A DNA stretch of 64,000 nucleotides from Fodinibius sp051746985 (lineage in GTDB: Bacteria > Bacteroidota > Rhodothermia > Balneolales > Balneolaceae). The stretch covers positions 1 through 64,000 of the forward strand of contig JBNJFP010000006.1 in the NCBI GenBank assembly GCA_051746985.1, written 5' to 3'. The notes beneath the pieces were generated by a model. It made no database searches. It saw only the letters and a program-made list of their open reading frames with translations, and was not told where the DNA came from. Made by a program: the position numbers and the translations under genes. How positions within the stretch are numbered: position 1 is the first letter of the stretch; every line of letters begins with the position of its first letter. Positions 55,643 to 64,000 of this stretch are shown one piece after another.

Positions 55643-56794
55643 ATGGGCCTAAAAAACGAAGCACAATCTGCATTCCAAAATACGAAATCTTTTTACCGCG
55701 AGTACGTTTCGGGAATGACTCGGGAACGGATGGGAAAAGAATTTTATAAAGATACCGATCGCCTGAAACAGCTCTACGCCGAAGCTGTAGGAGATGATAT
55801 TGAAAAGTCGGGTGACAAAACCATCCCCGGACACCTAAAAATCATGAAGTTATTTTCTGCTCTTACGCAGCGGCTCAATCCCACCCGTCGGCTGGTTTTT
55901 GGATTGTCGATTGTCTCATTTGTAGCACACTACCTGTTTGGCTTTCTACAATTTACGGGCCTTGTTTTCTTTTATGATTTCCTACTCCCCTTTGCCTTTC
56001 TGTCTATGGCCGTGCTTTTGCTTGTTGAGTTATTAGAAAAATCCGACGTTAAACGTGAAATTGATCTTGCCCGTGAAATTCAGTTAAGCCTGTTACCCAA
56101 TACCGAACATTACCGCGACAGACTCGAAATCGCATCCTTTGCCAACACCGCCAAAGAAGTAGGCGGTGATTATGTTGATGTGATCGAAACTGAGGGTGGC
56201 ACCCACATCATTATTGCCGACGTATCGGGTAAAGGACTTTCGGCGGCCCTTTATATGGTACGAATGCAGGCGCTGGTCCACCTGATTATTGAAAAGAGTA
56301 ATCCCTCTCCCAAGGAACTTTTCCTTGAGCTGAATAACTATGTGAAATCAGATATTGAAGATAAAACCTTTGTGACAGCCTGTGCAGCCTATTTTCCGAA
56401 AGAAGAAGACCAGTTTTTATTTGCCCGTGCGGGACACAACGCCCCGATTTTATTCAACAAAGAACGCGATGCCACTTTTGATCTTCGTTCTGATGGCTAT
56501 GCCCTGGGCATGACAACCTCCAACAATTTAGAACAGCATCTGCAGGAAAAGACATTTCAATTCAAAGCCGGTGACAGCATCCTCTTTTATACCGATGGGC
56601 TTACCGAATCTCGTAACGATCGGGGCGAAGAGTATGGTGCCGAACGGCTGGATGGAATCCTCAGCATTTATGGCTCACTTCATGCAAAATCAATCATAAG
56701 CAAAGTGCAATCATCCCTGGAAAATTTTATTGGCAGCGAAGCACCTGTTGATGATATCACCTTTACCTGTGTTCATCACCTTGGAAAAAAATAA
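55643..56794 (+). CDS. Membrane-associated PP2C-type (SpoIIE/RsbU) phosphatase
   Basis: A 383-residue protein with a charged N-terminal region (1-80), two transmembrane segments (about 88-132), then a short coiled linker (REIDLAREIQLSLLP, the RsbU-type switch helix). The SpoIIE phosphatase domain has VGGDYVDVIE, IADVSGKGLSAALYM, ARAGHNAPILF, FYTDGLTESRN and APVDDITF. It likely dephosphorylates an anti-anti-sigma factor in a partner-switching pathway. No partner gene is in the window. Confidence 0.88.
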   Translation: MGLKNEAQSAFQNTKSFYREYVSGMTRERMGKEFYKDTDRLKQLYAEAVGDDIEKSGDKTIPGHLKIMKLFSALTQRLNPTRRLVFGLSIVSFVAHYLFGFLQFTGLVFFYDFLLPFAFLSMAVLLLVELLEKSDVKREIDLAREIQLSLLPNTEHYRDRLEIASFANTAKEVGGDYVDVIETEGGTHIIIADVSGKGLSAALYMVRMQALVHLIIEKSNPSPKELFLELNNYVKSDIEDKTFVTACAAYFPKEEDQFLFARAGHNAPILFNKERDATFDLRSDGYALGMTTSNNLEQHLQEKTFQFKAGDSILFYTDGLTESRNDRGEEYGAERLDGILSIYGSLHAKSIISKVQSSLENFIGSEAPVDDITFTCVHHLGKK

Positions 56795-56827
56795 AAAAGC
56801 GGACCTCAAAAAAGAGATCCGCTTTTT
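56794..56827. terminator. Bidirectional terminator between the phosphatase and tkt
   Basis: AAAAAGCGGACCTC and GAGATCCGCTTTTT form a 14-bp stem with one mismatch and A/T tracts on both sides. Confidence 0.85.
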
Positions 56828-56853
56828 ATAATGTTCGAAAAATTGCCTGAATT

Positions 56854-58863
56854 TTATTTAATAAGTTTGAGTGCTTCCTCAACCAACCTATCGGCCGTCA
56901 GACCAAAGTTTTCAAATATTTCCTGATATGGTGCCGAAGCTCCAAAGCGATCAACGCCAAGAGCAACGCCTTCACTTCCTACCCATTCACTCCACCCAAA
57001 TGTAGCAGCGGCCTCAATTGATACCCGAGCAGTAACCTCTTTGGGCAGCACTTTTTGTTGGTAGGATTCAGTTTGTTTCCTGAAAAGCTCCCACGATGGC
57101 ATGCTTACCACACGGGCGTCAATATCTTGGGCTGCAAGCTTCTTCTTTGCTTCCATTGCGCGATACACCTCTGAACCACTACCCATCAAAATAACATCCG
57201 GCTGATCTTGTTCAGAATCGGCCAAAATGTAGGCGCCCTTGGTAGTATTCTGTGCGTTGTTATATCCGTTTCGTTCAAAAGTAGGTACATTCTGACGCGT
57301 GAGTGCAAGCAGCGACGGACCGTTGTCATGATCCAGCGCGGCCTTCCAGCACCAGGCCACTTCGTTAGCATCAGCGGGACGCAACACCAAAGTGTTCGGC
57401 ATAGCCCGCAGCGAAGCCAAGTGCTCAATAGGCTGATGTGTAGGTCCATCTTCTCCTAACCCAATACTATCATGGGTAAATACAAATATCGACGGAATAT
57501 GTGATAAAGCTGCAATACGTATTGCCGGACGACAATAATCAGAGAAAATCAAAAAGGTACCGCCATACGGAATTACCCCACCGTGCAGAGCCATTCCATT
57601 TAACGCTGCCCCCATGGCGTGCTCACGAACTCCGAAATGAATATTTCGTCCACTGTAGTCCGATGCAGAAAATATACCACCGTCATCAATCCATGTTTTG
57701 TTACTTCCAGTCAGGTCAGCCGACCCGCCGATCATATGCGGCACATTTTCTGTAAGATTTTGCAATACTTTTCCGGATGATTTTCGCGTAGCCATACCCT
57801 TTTTATCCGCTTCAAAAGAAGGTAAAACATCCTCAAAATTAGCTGGAAGCTCTCTCGATATTGCTTTTTTAAATGCACTTGCTTTCTGGGGATGAGCTGA
57901 TTCGTAGTTATTAAATAAATCTTGCCACTTCTGATAATGGCTGGCCCCTTCTTCAATCGCTGTTCGGAAATGCGTTAACACCTCATCGGGAATATGGAAT
58001 TTTGCCTCGGAATCCCAATTCAAATTTTTCTTTGTTTTTCGCACCTCTTCTTCGCCCAGAGGCGCGCCGTGTGAGGCTGCACTGTCTTGCTTATTGGGAC
58101 TTCCAAATCCGATATGCGTTCGACAAAGTATTAATGAGGGACGCTCAGTTTCAGCCTGGGCTTCTTTGATAGCTTCTTCAATCTCCTCTCTATTGTGCCC
58201 GTCAACTTTAATCGTATGCCATTCGGCAGCATCAAAACGCTGCTCCACATCTTCAGTAAATGCTAAATCGGTGCTCCCGTCGATTGAGATCTCATTATCA
58301 TCATACAGATAAATGATTTTTCCAAGTTTAAGGTGTCCGGCCAACGAAGCTGCTTCTTGGGAAATGCCCTCCATTAAATCCCCATCACTAACGATTCCAT
58401 AGGTATAGTGGTCGGTAATGGATGCATCCTGTTCGTTAAACTTTGCTGCAAGATGATTCTCAGCCATCGCCATACCCACTCCCGTTGCAAATCCCTGTCC
58501 CAATGGACCAGTCGTAGTTTCTACGCCAGGTGTTAAACCATATTCGGGGTGTCCGGGGGTAAGACTATCCCACTGACGAAAATTTTTGAGTTCCTCAAGT
58601 GAAAGGTCATAGCCAGTTAAATGCAACAAGCTGTAAAGTAACATAGAACCGTGACCGGCTGATAAGATAAATCGATCGCGATTATACCAGTCGGGATTGG
58701 CGGGGTCATGCTTCAGAAATTTCGTCCACAGCACGTATGCGGCATCGGCCATACCCATAGGCATGCCGGGATGCCCAGATTCGGCAGCTTGCACCGCATC
58801 AATAGAAAGGGTTCGGATTGTATTTACGCACAGCTCATCGAGAGAGGTATTGGTTGAGCTCAT
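56854..58863 (-). CDS. tkt: Transketolase
   Basis: A 669-residue thiamin-diphosphate enzyme of the pentose-phosphate pathway. ESGHPGMPMGMAD, HGSMLLYSLLHL, TTGPLGQGFATGVGMA, the ThDP motif GDGDLMEGISQEAASLAG and the C-terminal domain HDSIGLGEDGPTHQPIEHL are all present. Length is typical. Confidence 0.96.
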   Translation of the reverse strand: MSSTNTSLDELCVNTIRTLSIDAVQAAESGHPGMPMGMADAAYVLWTKFLKHDPANPDWYNRDRFILSAGHGSMLLYSLLHLTGYDLSLEELKNFRQWDSLTPGHPEYGLTPGVETTTGPLGQGFATGVGMAMAENHLAAKFNEQDASITDHYTYGIVSDGDLMEGISQEAASLAGHLKLGKIIYLYDDNEISIDGSTDLAFTEDVEQRFDAAEWHTIKVDGHNREEIEEAIKEAQAETERPSLILCRTHIGFGSPNKQDSAASHGAPLGEEEVRKTKKNLNWDSEAKFHIPDEVLTHFRTAIEEGASHYQKWQDLFNNYESAHPQKASAFKKAISRELPANFEDVLPSFEADKKGMATRKSSGKVLQNLTENVPHMIGGSADLTGSNKTWIDDGGIFSASDYSGRNIHFGVREHAMGAALNGMALHGGVIPYGGTFLIFSDYCRPAIRIAALSHIPSIFVFTHDSIGLGEDGPTHQPIEHLASLRAMPNTLVLRPADANEVAWCWKAALDHDNGPSLLALTRQNVPTFERNGYNNAQNTTKGAYILADSEQDQPDVILMGSGSEVYRAMEAKKKLAAQDIDARVVSMPSWELFRKQTESYQQKVLPKEVTARVSIEAAATFGWSEWVGSEGVALGVDRFGASAPYQEIFENFGLTADRLVEEALKLIK

Positions 58864-58954
58864 TTTATGTTGGATAACTTATTAAGTTTTGAAGGCGAAA
58901 ATTAGATGCTGAAAATAGTCAATGCGCAACTTACTTAAAAGAGCGAGTTGGGTA

Positions 58955-58987
58955 AAATAAAAAAGGCCTCCCAAAATGGAGGCCTTT
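58955..58987 (-). terminator. Intrinsic terminator of the TPR gene
   Basis: AAAGGCCTCC and GGAGGCCTTT are a perfect 10-bp stem (58962-58971, 58978-58987); on the minus strand TTTTTATTTTA follows. Confidence 0.85.
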
Positions 58988-59010
58988 CAATAGTACTTTC
59001 AAAATAGATG

Positions 59011-60036
59011 CTATCCAGTAAACCCCTCACACTCGAGTTCGTATTCCATCTGGTGTTCGGAAGGAGATTTGAAATCACCATAAGCGGCATTTTCAAATGC
59101 ACTACATGCATCTTCTTTTTGACCCAAGCCTTGGTAAGCCGTTCCTAATTCAAAATAGATTTTGGCCTTATCACTTCTTCCGCCAGACTCATATCCAAGT
59201 GCTTCGTTAGAATGATCGATAGCCTCTTGCCAGTCTTGTGCTTTATTGAAGGCTTCTGCCAAACGATAGTGCGCATCGGCTGAACTGGAATCGTATTCGA
59301 GCGCTCTGTTCAACAATTCTATGGCGCGGTCCACATTATCGTCTTCCGTTGCATTGGCTCCTCGGTACACTAGCTCATCACTAGCAGCATCTTGGGCACG
59401 TGATACAATATCGCTATCATTGTTCTCCTGTGCGACTTCAATAGCTTCATCAAACATAGCGATTACCTCATTTAAATCGACATCATCCTGCTTTTTGAGC
59501 ACAATACCTTTCTGGTAATATGCCTTGGCATAGTTAGGATCGCGTTCAATCACTTTGTCAAGCGTTGCAATGGCATCATCAAAACTTTGTTGCTTAAACT
59601 GCAGGATGGATTTGCTGTACATCAGCTGGTTAACAACACCGTTAGCCTGATCAGCAACCTCGCTGTTATCGTACTCGTCAGCTACATCCTTTGCATTCTG
59701 GAACGCATTGATGGTAGCATCAAGATTACCCATGGTTTGATCTTCTTTAAACGTGCGATACTCATCCATGGCCATCTGGCGATAGACTTCTGGCAGCCGT
59801 TGCTGGGCTCGCTCTACGATGTCTTGCCCTTCTTCGCCTATTTCATTACCAATTTCAATAGCGGCCTTGAATTGCTCAATTGCTTGTTCATATTCGCCGG
59901 ATTGAACCAGCTCACGAGCACTATTATACGTTTGAACAGCCTCTTTGCGATCCTGAGCTTCTACAGTATTACCTAAGCCCATCATAAAAAGGCCAAGTAA
60001 AAGTATTGATATACTTGATTTAAACAACTTCATCAT
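59011..60036 (-). CDS. Exported TPR-repeat protein
   Basis: The ATG at 60036 gives 341 residues with a signal peptide (MMKLFKSSISILLLGLFMMG, cleavage near VEA-Q). The mature part is made of TPR units: an N-terminal one (AVQTYNSARELVQSGEYEQA), a central pair around DDAIATLDKVIERDPNYAKA, and C-terminal ones (SADAHYRLAEAFNKAQDW, KIYFELGTAYQGLGQ). It probably scaffolds periplasmic complexes. The upstream TTG at 60069 would add 11 residues before a normal signal and is less likely. Confidence 0.85.
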   Translation of the reverse strand: MMKLFKSSISILLLGLFMMGLGNTVEAQDRKEAVQTYNSARELVQSGEYEQAIEQFKAAIEIGNEIGEEGQDIVERAQQRLPEVYRQMAMDEYRTFKEDQTMGNLDATINAFQNAKDVADEYDNSEVADQANGVVNQLMYSKSILQFKQQSFDDAIATLDKVIERDPNYAKAYYQKGIVLKKQDDVDLNEVIAMFDEAIEVAQENNDSDIVSRAQDAASDELVYRGANATEDDNVDRAIELLNRALEYDSSSADAHYRLAEAFNKAQDWQEAIDHSNEALGYESGGRSDKAKIYFELGTAYQGLGQKEDACSAFENAAYGDFKSPSEHQMEYELECEGFTG

Positions 60037-60231
60037 TCGTTCGGGTTTGGTTAAATTTGGAATACGCAAAATGTAGTAAATTTGAAAATTTATCTAAAAA
60101 TAAAACTCAAACTTACGCCATTTATTGCTTTTATAATTTAAAACGTGATTTGCAGCCTGCATTGCCCTATTATGTAATCAGCATTCTGTCAATTTGTTTC
60201 AATAAATAGGATTTTTTTTGAAAAGTTAATC

Positions 60232-60936
60232 CTAAAAGTTGGGACTAAGTGTATGCTTCTGATAAAATTCACAAATAACTTCTACCGCCTCCTCTTTATC
60301 ATCTGTTAGGTGAAACAGATCAACATCCGTATCTGATATCGTTCCATTTGATAGCATCGTATCGGTAATCCAGTCTATCAAACCACTCCAATAATCAGTG
60401 CCGACGAGTATAATGGGAAATGGATTGATCTTTTTTGTTTGTATCAATGTTAGTGCCTCGAAAAATTCATCCAGTGTACCAAAACCTCCGGGAAAAACAA
60501 TAAAACCCTGTGCATATTTTACAAACATCACTTTACGGGCAAAAAAGTAATGAAAGTTGATTATATAATCGTGATCAACGAAGCTATTTACCCCTTGCTC
60601 GTGGGGTAAGGTAATACCAAGGCCAACTGATTTTCCGCCCCCCTCCTGGGCACCACGATTTGCGGCTTCCATAATTCCGGGTCCACCCCCTGTTATAATT
60701 CCAAACCCCTTTTCGGTGACCATTTTGGCTGTATCACGTGCCATATCATAATAGGGCTGACCATCATTTACCCGGGCCGACCCAAAAATAGATACGCAGG
60801 GTCCAATTTTGAACAGCTTGTCGTATCCTTCAACAAATTCACCCATAATTTTGAAAATGCTCCATACATCACTCTCGTGAGTGTCACCAAAATTATCGGG
60901 TATCGTTAGTTTATTATTCTGATTATTACCACTCAT
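60232..60936 (-). CDS. LOG family protein (TIGR00730)
   Basis: A 234-residue Rossmann-like protein of the LOG/lysine-decarboxylase-like family. SIFGSARV, ITGGGPGIMEAANRG, and the signature PGGFGTLDEFFEALT are present. Relatives hydrolyse nucleoside 5'-monophosphates (cytokinin-activating LOG enzymes, PpnN). The actual substrate here is unknown. It lies 5 nt after the DUF5683 gene. Confidence 0.88.
   Translation of the reverse strand: MSGNNQNNKLTIPDNFGDTHESDVWSIFKIMGEFVEGYDKLFKIGPCVSIFGSARVNDGQPYYDMARDTAKMVTEKGFGIITGGGPGIMEAANRGAQEGGGKSVGLGITLPHEQGVNSFVDHDYIINFHYFFARKVMFVKYAQGFIVFPGGFGTLDEFFEALTLIQTKKINPFPIILVGTDYWSGLIDWITDTMLSNGTISDTDVDLFHLTDDKEEAVEVICEFYQKHTLSPNF
60301..60320. other. parS-like inverted repeat inside the LOG gene (weak)
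   Basis: ATCTGTTAGGTGAAACAGAT is a perfect 7-bp inverted repeat that contains the parS half-site GTGAAACA, near parAB. The other half fits the parS consensus poorly, so this is a weak candidate. Confidence 0.2.
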
Positions 60937-60941
60937 AACAA

Positions 60942-61607
60942 TTATTTAGAAATTAGATCAATTGACAATGTTACCCCCGGGGTGCTCGTCTGGGCCATAA
61001 CCGCCGGTTTTACACTCGGACGCATGCTCAAATCCTCAGAAACATCAAATGAGCGCATGTGGGCAAACACATAGGCATCAATAATATTTAGTCCATAAGC
61101 CAATACAATACCAACATAAACCAAGTCACGATTATTCCTGAACTGATTTCGAAGATCCCGAACCTCCTCTAAATTAGCACTTTCAGGGATGTAATCCGGC
61201 GTCGCCCCAAACCGCATATCATCCGGACTTTCAGGGTTTAAATTGTAATATGCTGCCCGATAATCATGATATTTCTTTGTTAAATGCACACTATAATATC
61301 CAAGACCAACTAAAGCCCCATACACAATAGGAATCTTCCAGGCCTGCTTGTTGACAATCTGTCCCCAGCCCGGTACAATCATCGATTTATACAATACGCT
61401 TGACGGCTTTGGGAATTCCCGAGATTGAGCGTTCTGGGTACTGTCCAAAAAATTGTAATTAGATTTCTGAGCGCCATAATGCCCATACATTGGGTCGGGA
61501 TATGTGGCATTCAATTGCTGAGACGCACCTTTTGAGGGGATACTCAAAAAAATGAACGTGCTAAGAAATAGAATCGAAAAGTTCGAGCAGGCGATCCAGT
61601 TCCTCAT
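60942..61607 (-). CDS. DUF5683 domain membrane protein
   Basis: The ATG at 61607 gives 221 residues, overlapping the parB end by 47 nt. A start at 61640 would add 11 residues before the signal. The N-terminus is a signal peptide (NFSILFLSTFIFLSIPSKGAS). The DUF5683 core has KSMIVPGWGQIVNKQAWKIP followed by a hydrophobic segment, then VYVGIVLAYGLNIIDAYVFAHM. DUF5683 proteins are typical of Bacteroidota and often sit beside parB. Function unknown. Confidence 0.8.
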   Translation of the reverse strand: MRNWIACSNFSILFLSTFIFLSIPSKGASQQLNATYPDPMYGHYGAQKSNYNFLDSTQNAQSREFPKPSSVLYKSMIVPGWGQIVNKQAWKIPIVYGALVGLGYYSVHLTKKYHDYRAAYYNLNPESPDDMRFGATPDYIPESANLEEVRDLRNQFRNNRDLVYVGIVLAYGLNIIDAYVFAHMRSFDVSEDLSMRPSVKPAVMAQTSTPGVTLSIDLISK

Positions 61608-62490
61608 CCGAATAATATTCGATACGTATTTCCCCACCATTCTTTTTGGATTTAATATTCACTTTTGTGCTTAACGTGCTGCGCAATCGATTCGATATTT
61701 CCTTCAAAAAAGCGCTTTGCTTTTCTTGTTTCTTCGATTCGGATTTATCATCCTTCTTATTCAACGACCGAATAACTTTTTCCGTCTTGCGAACAGAATA
61801 TCCTTTGTCAATAATATCGTTATAAATCTTCTCCTGAATCTCCTCATTTTCAACAGAAATAAGCGCACGAGCATGCCCCATTGAGATCTTTTGGTCGCGC
61901 AGCCCCGCCTGTATAAAAGCCGGCAACGTTAACAGCCGCAGCATGTTAGTTATGGTGGATCTGTTTTTACCCACTCGCTCAGCCACCTCGGCCTGGGTAT
62001 AACCAGCCTCTTCAATAAGGCGTTGGTAGCCAAGGGCAACTTCAATAGGATTGAGATCTTCACGCTGAATATTCTCAATAAGGGCATAAGATATAATATC
62101 CTCATCGTTCACTTCCCGAATATAGGCGGGTATCTCATCCAATCCCGCCAGCTTGGAAGCCCGCAATCTTCGTTCACCACTAATGAGTTCAAATCTTTTT
62201 TCCCCAATGTATCGCACTGTAATGGGCTGAATCAATCCATGCTTGTCAATAGAGTCAGAGAGTTCATGCAACCGATCTTCATTAAACTCCTTTCGTGGTT
62301 GATGGGGATTGGGACGAATATTCTCAACCGGTACATGCAGTACAATATTAACCCTTTTCTTGGGCTCTACATAGGGCGAATCGTCCCCAGAAGATCCGCC
62401 ATCCTTTTTTTTCTCTGATTGTTCTCCTTCCTCATTATATTCGGGAAAGAAAGCTCCTAAACCGCGACCTAAAACTTTTTTAGATGCCAT
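61561..62490 (-). CDS. parB: Chromosome partitioning protein ParB
   Basis: A 309-residue centromere-binding CTP switch protein. N-terminal box I is NPHQPRKEF, box II (CTP-binding) is GERRLRASKLAGL, and the helix-turn-helix TQAEVAERVGKNRSTITNMLRLL is intact. A C-terminal dimerisation domain (about 280-309) follows a charged linker. It lies 13 nt after parA. Confidence 0.94.
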   Translation of the reverse strand: MASKKVLGRGLGAFFPEYNEEGEQSEKKKDGGSSGDDSPYVEPKKRVNIVLHVPVENIRPNPHQPRKEFNEDRLHELSDSIDKHGLIQPITVRYIGEKRFELISGERRLRASKLAGLDEIPAYIREVNDEDIISYALIENIQREDLNPIEVALGYQRLIEEAGYTQAEVAERVGKNRSTITNMLRLLTLPAFIQAGLRDQKISMGHARALISVENEEIQEKIYNDIIDKGYSVRKTEKVIRSLNKKDDKSESKKQEKQSAFLKEISNRLRSTLSTKVNIKSKKNGGEIRIEYYSDEELDRLLELFDSIS

Positions 62491-62503
62491 AACTCATCAC
62501 CTG

Positions 62504-63304
62504 TTAACTACTCGCAAAAACCGGACTGTCCTTAAAAAGCTTTTTATTTCGATGGATAATTTCACGCGCCAAAGCCAAATAATTTTTGGCTCCTGTACTG
62601 GTTGATTCATATAAAAGAGCCGGTTTCCCAAAACTGGGTGCTTCAGCAAGACGTATATTTCGTTTGATAATGGTTTCAAATACCCGGTCGTCAAAATACT
62701 TGCGTACCTCTTCTGCTACCTGATCCGAAAGGCGTGTCCGGGTATCATACATCGTTAATAAGACTCCTTCTATCTCTAAATCGGTATTCAGATGCTGTCG
62801 CACAATCTTGATCGTGTTTAACAGCTGCCCCAACCCTTCAAGGGCAAAATATTCGCACTGCACGGGAATTAATACCGAATCAGAAGCTGTAAGGGCATTA
62901 ATTGTTAATAAGCCCAATGAAGGCGGACAATCAATAATGATAAAATCATACTGTTCTTTGAGGCCCACCATCGCTTTTTCCAGGATACGCTCTCGCTCGT
63001 TCCGATCGATCATCTCAATTTCGGCACCAACAAGGTTTATGTGCGATGGAATCAGTTCCAGAAAGGGAAGCTCCGTCTCACGAATGGCATCTGTAGCATC
63101 CACCCCGCCAACCATCACTTCATAGACCGAGTGTGACACTGTTTTTGCCTCAATGCCCAATCCGCTGGTAGTGTTGCTCTGCGGATCTATATCAATAATT
63201 AATGTTGAATGCTCAATAGCAGCAAGGCTGGCAGCAAGGTTAATAGCCGTTGTTGTTTTGCCAACCCCACCCTTCTGGTTAGCTATAGAAATTATCTTAC
63301 CCAT
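62504..63304 (-). CDS. parA: Chromosome partitioning ATPase ParA/Soj
   Basis: A 266-residue protein with the deviant Walker A KGGVGKTT, IDIDPQSNTTSGLG, and DCPPSLGLLTINAL. There is no N-terminal HTH, so it is the small Soj-type chromosomal ParA. It binds DNA with ATP and moves ParB-parS complexes. Confidence 0.95.
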   Translation of the reverse strand: MGKIISIANQKGGVGKTTTAINLAASLAAIEHSTLIIDIDPQSNTTSGLGIEAKTVSHSVYEVMVGGVDATDAIRETELPFLELIPSHINLVGAEIEMIDRNERERILEKAMVGLKEQYDFIIIDCPPSLGLLTINALTASDSVLIPVQCEYFALEGLGQLLNTIKIVRQHLNTDLEIEGVLLTMYDTRTRLSDQVAEEVRKYFDDRVFETIIKRNIRLAEAPSFGKPALLYESTSTGAKNYLALAREIIHRNKKLFKDSPVFASS

Positions 63305-63470
63305 GTAACCGATTTATAACAACAATTTTTAATGTAATGATTTAAAAATATAACGGGATGACCTATGGTAAACAAAATTAGTTATTAACAAGTTGTTCAC
63401 CAACATATCAACATATATAGTAGTTTGTATCCCAATACATTATAACATCTTAGTTAAAGAAATATTTTAG

Positions 63471-63500
63471 ATGTTCCACAAAATGTTTCACGGAATAGTA
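63471..63500. promoter_or_regulatory. Possible parS half-sites upstream of parA (weak)
   Basis: TGTTCCAC and TGTTTCACG occur as a direct repeat 4 nt apart. TGTTTCACG equals one half of the parS consensus, but the following bases (GAATAGT) do not complete the palindrome. The 271-nt gap otherwise holds only the ald terminator. Confidence 0.2.
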
Positions 63501-63513
63501 AGACAACTGTACC

Positions 63514-63557
63514 AAATAAAAAAGCCGAATATCTTTTTAAAAGATATTCGGCTTTAC
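63514..63557 (-). terminator. Intrinsic terminator of ald
   Basis: AAAGCCGAATATCTTTT and AAAGATATTCGGCTTT form a 15-bp or longer stem, followed on the minus strand by a T-tract. Confidence 0.85.
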
Positions 63558-63575
63558 GACTATTGAAAAACAAGC

Positions 63576-64000
63576 TTATAGTACGTTCTCAATGGGAGTA
63601 TAGTTCATATCAAAGGCTTCAGCCACTTCTTTATAGACAATGTCACCGTTAACGACATTTAGTCCCTTAAGCAGCTCTGCATCGTCACTTAAGGCCTGTT
63701 GCCAGCCTTTATTGGCAATATCTACAGCATATGGCAAAGTAACGTTCGTCAACCCAAGCGTAGAAGTACGAGGAACCGCGCCGGGCATATTAGCCACGCA
63801 GTAATGAACAATATCGTCCACTTCATAAATTGGATTATCATGTGTAGTGGGTTTGGACGTTTCGAAACATCCTCCCTGATCTATTGCCACATCAACCAGC
63901 ACAGACCCTTTCTGCATTTCTGATAGCATATCCCGGGTAATTAAACTCGGTGCTTTGGCCCCTGGAATCAAAACCGCACCAATGATCATATCAACGTGGG
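63576..64000 (-). CDS. ald: Alanine dehydrogenase, 3' part
   Basis: The frame runs off the window end. About 141 residues are visible, beginning HVDMIIGAVLIPGAKAP, with MQKGSVLVDVAIDQGGCFETS, PTTH and the C-terminal NMPGAVPRTST, as in NAD-dependent alanine dehydrogenases. The active-site residues are in the missing half. It ends 20 nt before a strong terminator. Confidence 0.9.
   Translation of the reverse strand, partial: HVDMIIGAVLIPGAKAPSLITRDMLSEMQKGSVLVDVAIDQGGCFETSKPTTHDNPIYEVDDIVHYCVANMPGAVPRTSTLGLTNVTLPYAVDIANKGWQQALSDDAELLKGLNVVNGDIVYKEVAEAFDMNYTPIENVL

Noticed and set aside
63366..63410. DnaA-box-like sequences between parA and ald
   Set aside because: TTATTAACA and TTGTTCACC differ from TTATNCACA at key positions and do not cluster, so no origin is called.

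Overview
The window looks like a chromosomal segment of a Gram-negative, outer-membrane-bearing bacterium of the Bacteroidota/Rhodothermota side of the tree, most likely Balneolia (Fodinibius/Gracilimonas-like). This is an inference from protein style: DUF5683 and DUF6588-type proteins, a PorV/FadL-like barrel, a C10 peptidase, atpD-atpC as an isolated pair, acidic proteins, weak Shine-Dalgarno sequences and several likely TTG starts. No rRNA, tRNA, CRISPR array, prophage or insertion sequence was seen.

Region 1 (1-8.9 kb) is a surface-polysaccharide precursor cluster. It holds a sugar C-methyltransferase cut by the window edge, an SDR sugar epimerase/dehydratase, a lipoprotein with a possible thioester domain, and the operon fcl-gmd-(UDP-sugar dehydrogenase)-wecB, which should make GDP-L-fucose and UDP-ManNAc uronate. 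Region 2 (9.1-13 kb) holds mtaB, a type-4-like uracil-DNA glycosylase and dnaB. Region 3 (13.2-16.9 kb) holds a membrane glycosyltransferase, a degenerate sigma-54 activator-like AAA+ protein and an intact sigma-54 activator.

Region 4 (17.2-26.1 kb, all minus) is the classic DUF177-rpmF-plsX-fabH-fabD-fabG-acpP-fabF-rnc fatty-acid block, preceded by a deoxynucleoside kinase and pgi. Region 5 (26.4-31.6 kb, plus) carries a polyprenyl synthase, an LpxH-like hydrolase, a class A PBP and an acyl-CoA-dehydrogenase-like flavoprotein. Region 6 (31.7-37.8 kb) has atpDC, an exported FAM173-like methyltransferase, an APC permease and rsmB. Region 7 (37.9-39.8 kb) is a small accessory island: a C10 peptidase whose lipoprotein signal is out of frame at a T7 tract, plus a small lipoprotein with a duplicated tail. 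Region 8 (40-64 kb) is housekeeping: valS, a UvrD-family helicase, a barrel protein, lon, rsgA, a DUF6588 protein, a TRIC-like channel, a DUF2914 protein, polA, an RsbU-like phosphatase, tkt, a TPR protein, a LOG-family protein, a DUF5683 protein, parB, parA and the 3' part of ald.

The most interesting pattern is a putative sigma-54 regulon. Seven -24/-12-like sites (GG-N10-G[CTA], mostly TTGGCAC-N5-TTG) lie in intergenic DNA. Six are correctly oriented in front of the polysaccharide genes, the glycosyltransferase, the thioester-like lipoprotein and the degenerate activator. Two intergenic regions each have a divergent pair of such sites with a perfect inverted repeat between them. An intact activator and an apparently inactive activator paralogue sit beside the glycosyltransferase. 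I infer a local switch for surface polysaccharide in which the degenerate AAA+ protein may damp the intact one.
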